Assembly (NCBI GenBank): GCA_028276215.1
Contig: JAPYWT010000173.1
Coordinates: forward strand, 1 to 5,897
Direction of reading: 5' to 3'
Source of the DNA: Thermoflexus sp.
Lineage (GTDB): Bacteria; Chloroflexota; Anaerolineae; B4-G1; DUEL01
DNA length: 5,897 bases
Below, piece by piece: positions 1-4,741 of this stretch. Each line of letters starts with the position of its first letter. Positions within the stretch are counted from its first letter, which is position 1. Made by a program: the position numbers and the translations under genes. The notes under the pieces are model-generated. The model worked only from the letters and a program-made list of their open reading frames with translations. It did no database searches and was not told the origin of the DNA.

Positions 1-229
1 TCCCCCGCGCTTCCAGTTCGTTGCGCAGGGTCACGAAGTCCACCGGCTCCCGGCGCTCGTGGAGGGCCAGGATGGCCTCGTAAATCCAGCCGTTTTTCTG
101 GATGTAGAAGTCCTCGGGGCGGAGAAACGACGCGACCCGGTAGAGCGCGTCCGGGTCTATCAGCAGGGAGCCCAGGACGGCCTCTTCGGCCTCCACATCG
201 TGGGGGATGGTTTTCTCTGGCGCGAGCAT
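1..229 (-). CDS. dnaB: Replicative DNA helicase DnaB, N-terminal part (cut by window edge)
   Basis: Reading leftwards from the ATG at 229-227 gives 76 codons, beginning MLAPEKTIPHDVEAEEAVLG and continuing with SLLIDPDAL, LRPEDFY and EPVDFVTLRNELEARG. This is the signature of the DnaB N-terminal domain (PHDxEAExAVLGxxL, then RPEDFY). In the full protein this domain forms the hexamer collar and contacts primase, and the RecA-like ATPase domain follows. Only the N-terminal domain is in the window, so ATPase motifs cannot be checked. The start is convincing because only eight residues precede the conserved PHD motif. No Shine-Dalgarno sequence precedes it: the upstream bases are a 7-bp repeat array (CTACCGG on this strand) that runs into the start codon. 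The gene lies 90 bp downstream of the DUF151 gene on the same strand and may be co-transcribed with it. Identity rests on hand recognition of the domain. Confidence 0.93.
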   Translation of the reverse strand, partial: MLAPEKTIPHDVEAEEAVLGSLLIDPDALYRVASFLRPEDFYIQKNGWIYEAILALHERREPVDFVTLRNELEARG

Positions 230-231
230 AG

Positions 232-316
232 TCGGTGGCCGGTAGCCGGTAGCCGATAGTCAGAAACAACGGTCGCCAGCGCGATTTCCTAACCCCTGAC
301 CCCTAACGGCTAACTG
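232..316. repeat. Intergenic heptamer repeats, two arms of opposite orientation
   Basis: The gap between dnaB and the DUF151 gene is mostly repeat. The left arm (232-259) reads TCGGTGG, CCGGTAG, CCGGTAG, CCGATAG in steps of seven. The right arm (289-316) reads CTAACCC, CTGACCC, CTAACGG, CTAACTG, also in steps of seven. The units of the right arm resemble the reverse complement of those of the left. About 29 bp of non-repeat sequence (260-288) separates them. The left arm occupies the place where a dnaB ribosome binding site should be. The right arm starts three bases beyond the stop codon of the DUF151 gene. No terminator hairpin with a T-run is evident. Confidence 0.75.
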
Positions 317-319
317 CTC

Positions 320-808
320 TCAGTGGATGGGCAGGTCGTCCAGGTTCAGGCCGCGCAGGAACTCGTCAAAGGCGGATTCTTCTTCCTCTCCCTCTTCGCC
401 CAGGTCCTGCTCCGGGATCACACCCGCCGCGTCCATCACCTCTTCGGCAACGTAGATGGGAGCCCGGGTGCGAACCGCCAGGTTCATCGCGTCGGAGGGG
501 CGGGAGTCCACCTCTATGGTCCGACCGTTGAGGCTGATGACGATGCGGGCGTAGAAGGTGTCGTCCCGCAGTTCGGAGACCACGATGTACTGTACCACGC
601 CCCCCATCGCCTCAATGACGTTTCGGAGAAGGTCGTGGGTCAGCGGGCGGGCGACCGTCACCTGCTGGAGTTCTATGCTGAGGGCCTCCGCCTCGTACGG
701 GCCAATCCAGATGGGGAGATACCGCTCCGCCCCCAGTTCCTTCAGGAGCACCACCCGATGCTGGGACATCAGGCTGACCTGGATACCGGCAATTTTGACC
801 TCAATCAT
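320..808 (-). CDS. Bifunctional nuclease (BFN/DUF151) family protein
   Basis: The 162-residue product begins MIEVKIAGIQVSL and fits the DUF151/BFN family, whose plant and bacterial members have been linked to nuclease activity and stress responses; the bacterial role is not settled. Diagnostic segments are LPIWIGPYEAEAL (residues 31-43), RPLTHDLL (54-61) and DSRPSDAMNLAVR (101-113), the last being the family hallmark. After about residue 135 comes a strongly acidic tail (EEGEEEES) and a short hydrophobic end; no UVR motif is visible. It is predicted to be cytosolic, with no signal peptide or membrane segment. The start at 808 is supported by a strong GGGGGAGGAG ribosome site a few bases upstream. 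A TATAAT-type promoter lies about 50 bp upstream of the start. The gene diverges from the rubredoxin operon and points towards dnaB. Family assignment is firm; biochemical function is not. Confidence 0.9.
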   Translation of the reverse strand: MIEVKIAGIQVSLMSQHRVVLLKELGAERYLPIWIGPYEAEALSIELQQVTVARPLTHDLLRNVIEAMGGVVQYIVVSELRDDTFYARIVISLNGRTIEVDSRPSDAMNLAVRTRAPIYVAEEVMDAAGVIPEQDLGEEGEEEESAFDEFLRGLNLDDLPIH

Positions 809-855
809 CTTACTCCTCCCCCGGATAGCCGGAGCGCAAATGCGGGCTGTTGTTC

Positions 856-883
856 ATTATACCACGACTTCCCTGGTTGACAA
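856..883 (-). promoter_or_regulatory. Leftward sigma70-type promoter for the DUF151 gene
   Basis: On the minus strand the -35 box is TTGTCA (883-878, five of six consensus bases). A 16-bp spacer follows, then a perfect TATAAT -10 box (861-856) preceded by TGG, giving an extended -10 (TGnTATAAT). Transcription would start near 849, leaving a leader of about 40 nt before the ATG at 808. Its -35 box overlaps that of the rightward promoter. Confidence 0.75.
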
Positions 884-905
884 TTTCTCCGGCATCGGTT
901 ATACT
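877..905 (+). promoter_or_regulatory. Rightward sigma70-type promoter for the rubredoxin operon
   Basis: A perfect TTGACA -35 box (877-882), a 17-bp spacer and a TATACT -10 box (900-905, five of six consensus bases) make a near-ideal housekeeping promoter. Transcription would begin near 911-913, giving a leader of about 155 nt before the rubredoxin ATG at 1067. Most of that leader is the GC-rich hairpin repeat. No comparable promoter is seen before the next three genes, so this one probably drives the whole redox cluster. Confidence 0.8.
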
Positions 906-927
906 TTTCTTCGGGTTTTTTCGGTCA

Positions 928-1034
928 GGGGCAAGCCCCAGGGCAGGGGCAAGCCCTGCCCCTACAATGGTCGTAGGGGCAACCCTTGCGGTTGCCCCAG
1001 GGCGGTTGCCCCAGGGCGGGGGCAAGCCCTGCCC
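928..1034. repeat. GC-rich REP-like hairpin repeat cluster in the rubredoxin leader
   Basis: The 11-mer GGGGCAAGCCC occurs three times (928-938, 946-956, 1019-1029). Clear hairpins are GGGCAGGG/CCCTGCCC (941-948 with 954-961, loop GCAAG), a perfect 9-bp stem GGGGCAACC/GGTTGCCCC (976-984 with 990-998, loop CTTGC), and GGGCGGGG/CCCTGCCC (1014-1021 with 1027-1034, one G-T wobble). The 14-mer GGTTGCCCCAGGGC is tandemly duplicated without mismatch (990-1003, 1004-1017). No T-run follows, so these are not typical intrinsic terminators. The composition and nested palindromes look like a dispersed REP-type element. Because it lies downstream of the promoter at 877-905, it should be transcribed as a structured leader. 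Dispersal elsewhere in the genome cannot be seen from one window. Confidence 0.8.
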
Positions 1035-1066
1035 AACAGCATCCGACATCATCAGGAGGTCACATC

Positions 1067-1225
1067 ATGGACAAATGGGAATGCATGGTTTGCGGCTACG
1101 TGTATGACCCCGCGAAAGGCGACCCCAGTCGCGGAATTCCTCCCGGAACCCCCTTTGAGGCCCTGCCGGAGGACTGGACCTGCCCCGATTGCGGCGCGAC
1201 GAAGGATATGTTTGAAAAGGTGTAG
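1067..1225 (+). CDS. Rubredoxin
   Basis: The 52-residue protein starts MDKWECMVCGYVYDPAKGDP and is a full-length classical rubredoxin. A single iron would be held by C6, C9, C39 and C42, the latter two in WTCPDCGATKDMFE; this numbering is the same as in clostridial rubredoxins. Conserved aromatic and turn residues (Y11, Y13, D14, P15, G18, P34, W37) are present. It acts as a soluble cytosolic one-electron carrier. The start at 1067 is fixed by an AGGAGGT ribosome site at 1054-1060; in-frame upstream extensions would run back through the hairpin repeat and are unlikely. It is the first gene after the promoter at 877-905 and is followed after 15 bp by a probable reductase, then by rubrerythrin. 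Its likely job is therefore to pass electrons from the flavoprotein to rubrerythrin. Confidence 0.97.
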   Translation: MDKWECMVCGYVYDPAKGDPSRGIPPGTPFEALPEDWTCPDCGATKDMFEKV

Positions 1226-1240
1226 ACGGACCGGCATTCT

Positions 1241-2458
1241 ATGGACCGCTATGTCATCATCGGGAACGGCGTCGCTGGAGTGACGGCGGCGCAATCCATT
1301 GCCCGCGCCCAGCCAGGGGCCGACCTCCACATCTACGCGGCGGAGCCGTACCCGTACTACCGCCGCCCCCAACTCCCCGACTACATCGCCGGAATTGTCG
1401 CCGAGGCCGACATTTTTTACCGCCCCCCCGAGTGGTACGAGCAGCAGGGCATCTGCGTCCATCTGAACGCCCCGGTGGTAGAATTGGACCCTCAGGCCCA
1501 CTGCCTGCGGCTGGCCGACGGCACCGCAGTCCCCTACGACCGACTCCTGCTGGCGACAGGCGGCCTGGCGTGGATGCCGCCCATAGAGGGGGCAAGACGT
1601 GCGGGGGTCTTCACCCTGCGCACGCTGGATGACGCCCGCGCCATCCGCCAGTTCGCCCAATCCGTCCGCCGGGGCGTGGTCATCGGCGGGGGTCTGCTGG
1701 GGCTGGAGACGGCGCGGGCCCTGCGCGCCCTGGGGCTGGAGGTGACCGTTCTGGAGTTCGCCCCCTACCTGATGCCCCGCCAGTTGGACCGGGAAGGGGC
1801 GGCGGTGCTGGAAATGTTGCTGCGGCGAATGGACATCCAGACCGTCACCAGTGCGGTCACCGAGGCGATTCTGGGGGACGGCGCGGTGCGGGCTGTGCGC
1901 CTCAAGGACGGACGGGAGTTCCCCGCCGACATCGTGGTCTGCTCCACCGGTATCCGCTCCGACGTGGCGCTGGCCCGCCAGGCCGGCCTGACGGTGAACC
2001 GGGGCGTGGTGGTGGACGAACACCTGCAGACCAGCGCGCCGGACGTCTACGCCGCCGGGGATGTGGCAGAGGCGGGCGGCATCGTCTACGGCATCGTCCC
2101 CGCCGCCATAGAGCAGGCGCGCGCGGCGGCCGCCAATATGGTCGCCCCCGGCAGCGCCACCTACTCCGGCACGCTCCCCGCCACCACCCTCAAGGTCGTC
2201 GGCGCGGAGTTGACGTCGCTGGGGGAGTGCGTGGCCGAAAGCAATGACCTGGTCCAACTCCGGCGCGCCGACCCGCAGAACGGCCGCTACCGCAAACTGG
2301 CCCTGCGGGACGGCCGCATCGTCGGGGCCATCCTCCTCAACGAGCGGGAGCACACCTCCCCCATCCGCCAGTTGATGGAGCGCGGCACCGACGTTTCCGC
2401 CTACACCGAACTCCTGATGGAGGAAAACCCGAACTGGAGCCGGTTGATCGCCGCCTGA
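1241..2458 (+). CDS. NAD(P)H/FAD-dependent oxidoreductase, probable rubredoxin reductase
   Basis: This 405-residue protein belongs to the pyridine nucleotide-disulfide oxidoreductase fold. It has an N-terminal FAD dinucleotide-binding motif, IIGNGVAG (GxGxxG at 8-13), an ATGG motif (105-108), a second nucleotide-binding motif for NAD(P)H, VIGGGLLGLE (GxGxxG at 149-154), and the FAD-contacting YAAGDVAE (270-277). The cysteines (72, 88, 234, 330) form no CxxC pair, so it is not a thioredoxin- or lipoamide-type disulfide enzyme. It fits the group containing NADH:rubredoxin reductase and the NirB N-terminal domain. Its position, 15 bp after rubredoxin and 9 bp before rubrerythrin, makes electron transfer from NAD(P)H to rubredoxin the best inference. 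The ATG at 1241 has only a weak ribosome site, which suggests translational coupling to rubredoxin. The preference for NADH or NADPH cannot be decided. It could instead serve another small redox partner. Confidence 0.92.
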   Translation: MDRYVIIGNGVAGVTAAQSIARAQPGADLHIYAAEPYPYYRRPQLPDYIAGIVAEADIFYRPPEWYEQQGICVHLNAPVVELDPQAHCLRLADGTAVPYDRLLLATGGLAWMPPIEGARRAGVFTLRTLDDARAIRQFAQSVRRGVVIGGGLLGLETARALRALGLEVTVLEFAPYLMPRQLDREGAAVLEMLLRRMDIQTVTSAVTEAILGDGAVRAVRLKDGREFPADIVVCSTGIRSDVALARQAGLTVNRGVVVDEHLQTSAPDVYAAGDVAEAGGIVYGIVPAAIEQARAAAANMVAPGSATYSGTLPATTLKVVGAELTSLGECVAESNDLVQLRRADPQNGRYRKLALRDGRIVGAILLNEREHTSPIRQLMERGTDVSAYTELLMEENPNWSRLIAA

Positions 2459-2467
2459 GGAGAACCG

Positions 2468-2971
2468 ATGGGAGAGAAGACCCAGCGCAACCTCTATGAA
2501 GCCTTCGTCGGCGAGGCCAAAGCGCACCGGCGGCTGCTGGCCTTCGCCCGCAAAGCGGAGGAGGAGGGATACCCGGACGTCGCCCGTCTCTTCCGCGCCG
2601 TCGCCTACGCCGAGGGCATCCACGCCGATATGGCCCTGCGGCTGATGGGCGAGGCGGTCGTCCGCTCCACCGAGGAGAACCTGCAATCGTCCTTTGAGCG
2701 GGAACGGTTCGCCAGCGGCATCGCGTACCCCCGCTTCATCCAGGAGGCGGAGGAGGAGGGCGACCGGCGGGCGGCCCTGGTCTTCAGCCGGGCACGGGAC
2801 GTGGAGGAGGCCCACGCGGCCCTCTATAAGCGGGCCATCAGTTGCATGCTCCGGGAGGAGCCCTGCACCTACTACGTCTGCGATGTCTGCGGCTATGTGG
2901 CCGAAGGCGAGCCCCCCGATGAGTGCCCCGTCTGTGGGGCGAAGCGGGAGAGGTTTGTGAGGATAGAGTGA
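2468..2971 (+). CDS. rbr: Rubrerythrin (diiron domain plus C-terminal rubredoxin domain)
   Basis: The 167-residue protein reduces hydrogen peroxide to water in the family. The four-helix diiron domain (about 1-130) shows E16 in AFVGEAKAH, E49-x-x-H52 in AEGIHA, E79, and E113-x-x-H116 in VEEAHA. A C-terminal rubredoxin-like domain holds iron with C138/C141 (CDVCGY) and C153/C156 (CPVCGA). Aligned by hand to Desulfovibrio rubrerythrin, these match E20, E53, H56, E94, E127 and H130. The residue matching E97, which exchanges with the histidine ligand on redox change, is alanine (A82, codon GCC). The length fits the short-form family. The start follows a GAGGAG ribosome site (2457-2462) that overlaps the stop of the upstream reductase gene, and the nine-base gap suggests coupling. 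Its stop codon touches a 7-bp repeat array. Confidence 0.95.
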   Translation: MGEKTQRNLYEAFVGEAKAHRRLLAFARKAEEEGYPDVARLFRAVAYAEGIHADMALRLMGEAVVRSTEENLQSSFERERFASGIAYPRFIQEAEEEGDRRAALVFSRARDVEEAHAALYKRAISCMLREEPCTYYVCDVCGYVAEGEPPDECPVCGAKRERFVRIE

Positions 2972-2972
2972 A

Positions 2973-3036
2973 ACGTGAAGACGTGAAACGTGAAACGTGA
3001 AACGTAAAACGTGAAACGTGAAACGTAAAACGTGAA
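2973..3036 (+). repeat. ACGTGAA heptamer tandem array
   Basis: Nine units run without interruption: ACGTGAA with one extra G after the first copy, three more perfect copies, ACGTAAA (3002-3008), two perfect, ACGTAAA (3023-3029) and one perfect (3030-3036). The rubrerythrin stop TGA (2969-2971) lies in GTGAA, which looks like a partial first unit. The array ends one base before the AGGAGAG ribosome site of the next gene, so it fills practically the whole gap. On the transcribed strand it places TGA or TAA in every frame. It contains no inverted repeat and therefore no terminator. Confidence 0.9.
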
Positions 3037-3045
3037 AGGAGAGAT

Positions 3046-3534
3046 ATGGCAGTGTTTACAGCAGCAGAGGCGGTCAATATGGCGCTCCGGATTGAGCAGA
3101 CCGGAGAGGCCTTCTATACGAACGTCGCCCGGAAAGTCGGCGACCCCCAGGTCAAGGCGGTGCTGGAGGACCTGGCCGTTCAGGAACAGCGGCACTACAA
3201 TGCGTTCATGAAACTGAGCGGGTACGTCTCGGAGCCCCTGTCCCATTCCCAGCAGGAGTGGGAGGAGTACGCGCAGTACCTGCAGGTGGCCGTGGATAAC
3301 GCCATCTTCGCCGGTCCGGACAAGGCGCTGGCACTGGCGGAGTCCATCGCCGACCCGCGGGAGGCGCTGCGCATGGCGCTGGGGTTTGAGAAAGACACCC
3401 TGCTCTTCTACTACGACCTGCGGGAAATGATGCGCGAGGCCGACCGGTCCGTCGTCAACGAGATTATCCGCGAGGAGAAGGCCCACGTCCGGCGCCTGGC
3501 AGGCCTTTTGGGTGGCGCCCGGGGGCAGGCATAG
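3046..3534 (+). CDS. Ferritin-like/rubrerythrin-family diiron protein without rubredoxin domain
   Basis: The 162-residue product is an all-helical ferritin-like protein of the COG1633 type. Likely iron ligands fall in two similar halves: E17 (ALRIEQTGEAFY) with E47-x-x-H50 (VQEQRH), and E115 (GFEKDTLLFYYDL) with E144-x-x-H147 (REEKAH). This gives the four-Glu, two-His set of a carboxylate-bridged diiron site. There are no cysteines, so no rubredoxin domain is present, and electrons would have to come from a partner such as the rubredoxin encoded upstream. The ATG at 3046 follows an AGGAGAG ribosome site. It is the fourth gene of the redox cluster and is separated from rubrerythrin only by the ACGTGAA array. 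Whether it reduces peroxide, oxidises Fe(II) or does something else cannot be read from the sequence; a role in oxidative stress or iron handling is inferred from its neighbours. Confidence 0.88.
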   Translation: MAVFTAAEAVNMALRIEQTGEAFYTNVARKVGDPQVKAVLEDLAVQEQRHYNAFMKLSGYVSEPLSHSQQEWEEYAQYLQVAVDNAIFAGPDKALALAESIADPREALRMALGFEKDTLLFYYDLREMMREADRSVVNEIIREEKAHVRRLAGLLGGARGQA

Positions 3535-3540
3535 CATCCG

Positions 3541-3576
3541 GTGACAGTCACCTGCAAGGGTGACTGTCACTCTTTT
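3541..3576 (+). terminator. Perfect 12-bp inverted repeat with T-rich tail
   Basis: GTGACAGTCACC (3541-3552) pairs perfectly with GGTGACTGTCAC (3559-3570) around the loop TGCAAG, followed by TCTTTT (3571-3576). It begins six bases after the ferritin-like stop codon and would make a good, if short-tailed, intrinsic terminator for the redox operon. Each arm is also a near-palindrome by itself (GTGAC-A-GTCAC and GTGAC-T-GTCAC), so a protein-binding operator or a dispersed palindrome is possible. The stem ends just before the ribosome site of the next gene, leaving no space for a promoter between them. Confidence 0.7.
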
Positions 3577-3584
3577 AGGGAGGT
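3577..3584 (+). promoter_or_regulatory. Ribosome binding site deciding the TTG start of rmlA
   Basis: AGGGAGGT sits four bases before the TTG at 3589. It rules out the in-frame GTG codons at 3541 (inside the hairpin) and 3583 (inside this site). The conserved N-terminus of the protein family also begins at the TTG. Confidence 0.8.
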
Positions 3585-3588
3585 GGTC

Positions 3589-4656
3589 TTGAAGGGACTG
3601 ATTCTGAGCGGTGGCAAGGGCACCCGCCTCTATCCGCTGACCTACACGCGCGCCAAGCAACTGATCCCGGTGGCAAATAAGCCCATCCTCTTCCGCGTCA
3701 TTGAGGCCATCCGGGACGCCGGCATCACCGACATCGGCATCGTCGTCGGCGACACCGCCGAGGAGATCAAGGCGACCGTCGGGCGGGGCAACCGCTGGGG
3801 CGTCCGGATCACCTACATCCACCAGCCCCAGCCGTTGGGCCTGGCCCACGCGGTCAAGGTGAGCCGCGACTACCTGGGGGACGAGCCCTTCGTGATGTTC
3901 CTGGGAGATAACGTCATCCAGGGCGGCATCACCGAACTGGTCCGCCAGTTCCAGGAATCGGACTGGAACGCGCAGATTGTGCTGACCCGTGTGGACCACC
4001 CGGAGCAGTACGGTGTCGCAGTGCTCAACGGCGAGGGACGGGTGGTCCGGCTCATTGAGAAACCCAAAGAGCCGCCCTCGGACCTGGCCCTGGTGGGCAT
4101 CTACATGTTTGACCATCACATCCACCAGGCCGTGGACGAAATCCAGCCGTCCTGGCGGGGGGAACTGGAAATCACCGACGCCATCCAGTGGCTGGTGGAG
4201 CACGACTACAAGGTCTTCCCGTACATCCATCGGGGCTGGTGGATTGACACCGGCAAGCCCGGCGACATGCTGGAGGCCAACAGTATGGTGCTCCAGGAAC
4301 TGACCCCCGTCATAGAGGGGTTCGTGGACCGGGACTCCGAGGTGGATTGTCGGGTGACGGTGGAGAAGGGCGCGGAGATCATCAACAGCGTGGTGCGGGG
4401 GCCGACCATCATCGGCGAACGTTCCCGCATCGTCAACTCCTACATCGGCCCGTTCACGTCCATCTATCACGATGTGGTGGTGGAGAACAGCGAGATTGAG
4501 CGCTCCATCGTGCTGGAGAACAGCGTCATCCGCGACCTCCCCGCCCGTCTCCAGGACAGTTTGATCGGGCGCAACGTGGTACTGACCCGCTCGCCGATGA
4601 AGCCCAAAGCGTTCAAGATGAATCTGGGGGATTACAGCCAGGTAGGAGTATTATAG
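3589..4656 (+). CDS. rmlA: Glucose-1-phosphate thymidylyltransferase, long form (RmlA/RfbA type)
   Basis: From the TTG start this is a 355-residue protein matching the long RmlA family (nucleotidyltransferase plus left-handed beta-helix). The family makes dTDP-glucose from dTTP and glucose-1-phosphate, the first step to dTDP-deoxysugars for cell-surface glycans or glycosylated metabolites. The N-terminal domain has LILSGGKGTRLYPLT (4-18) with the signature GGxGTR, then AKQLIPVANKPI (22-33), FLGDN, a VGIYMF stretch, SWRGELEITDAIQWL and GWWIDTGKP. After about residue 240 the repeats (VVRGPTIIGERS, NSYIGPFTSI, SIVLENSVI) form a beta-helix. The end, LGDYSQVGVL, is typical of the long form. The family is sometimes confused with UTP- or other sugar-specific enzymes, so the nucleotide is less certain than the fold. 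It lies directly after the hairpin at 3541-3576, so expression may depend on read-through or on an upstream promoter not seen here. Confidence 0.9.
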   Translation: MKGLILSGGKGTRLYPLTYTRAKQLIPVANKPILFRVIEAIRDAGITDIGIVVGDTAEEIKATVGRGNRWGVRITYIHQPQPLGLAHAVKVSRDYLGDEPFVMFLGDNVIQGGITELVRQFQESDWNAQIVLTRVDHPEQYGVAVLNGEGRVVRLIEKPKEPPSDLALVGIYMFDHHIHQAVDEIQPSWRGELEITDAIQWLVEHDYKVFPYIHRGWWIDTGKPGDMLEANSMVLQELTPVIEGFVDRDSEVDCRVTVEKGAEIINSVVRGPTIIGERSRIVNSYIGPFTSIYHDVVVENSEIERSIVLENSVIRDLPARLQDSLIGRNVVLTRSPMKPKAFKMNLGDYSQVGVL

Positions 4657-4725
4657 CCGTTAGTGGTCAGCCGTTAGCCGTTAGCAACCGTTAGTGGTCA
4701 GCCGTTAGTCGTTGGCAACCGTTAG
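4657..4725 (+). repeat. CCGTTAG heptamer array with duplicated 31-bp higher-order unit
   Basis: CCGTTAG occurs perfectly at 4657, 4671, 4678, 4688, 4702 and 4719, mixed with the 7-mers TGGTCAG (4664, 4695) and TCGTTGG (4709). The order CCGTTAG-TGGTCAG-CCGTTAG-(heptamer)-CAA makes a 31-bp unit (4657-4687) that is repeated at once (4688-4718) with two differences; a last CCGTTAG follows. The array starts at the base after the TAG stop of rmlA and ends four bases before the ribosome site of the next gene. Confidence 0.9.
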
Positions 4726-4729
4726 CCAT

Positions 4730-4738
4730 AAGGAGGAG
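4730..4738 (+). promoter_or_regulatory. Ribosome binding site deciding a GTG start
   Basis: AAGGAGGAG lies three bases before the GTG at 4742 (five bases from its GGAGG core). It excludes the in-frame TTG at 4712, which falls inside the repeat array and has no ribosome site. Confidence 0.85.
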
Positions 4739-4741
4739 AAC

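Noticed and set aside
59..259. 66-codon plus-strand frame at the left edge
   Set aside because: It is antisense to the clear DnaB N-terminal domain and ends in the repeat.
289..316. Telomere-like motif (CTAACCC, CTGACCC)
   Set aside because: It is a short degenerate part of the heptamer family seen elsewhere in the window, lies inside ordinary gene context, and gives no sign of a chromosome end.
928..1034. Riboswitch or attenuator in the rubredoxin leader
   Set aside because: The hairpins are repeated near-copies of one palindrome with no T-run and no recognised aptamer pattern, so a REP-like repeat is the simpler reading.
558..1283. 241-codon plus-strand frame across the DUF151 gene, the promoters and rubredoxin
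   Set aside because: It overlaps conserved genes in other frames, runs through the promoter and hairpin region, and has no family resemblance.
1052..2815. 587-codon open frame on the minus strand
   Set aside because: It lies opposite three well-recognised genes. Its product is rich in Gly, His, Arg and Gln without any domain I recognise, and its openness follows from GC-rich codon structure on the other strand.
3541..3588. GTG start of rmlA at 3541, giving 16 more residues
   Set aside because: These codons are the hairpin and ribosome site. The family's conserved N-terminus begins at the TTG at 3589.
2893..4470. 525-codon open frame on the minus strand, ending in repeated RFTFHVS-like peptides
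   Set aside because: It is antisense to the ferritin-like and rmlA genes. The repeated peptide is only the translation of the ACGTGAA array on the opposite strand, where the unit has no stop codon.
4657..4725. CRISPR array
   Set aside because: Units are 7 bp and contiguous, with no unique spacers of regular length and no cas genes.
4712..4741. TTG start of the four-helix-bundle gene at 4712
   Set aside because: It lies inside the CCGTTAG array with no ribosome site, whereas the GTG at 4742 has an excellent one.
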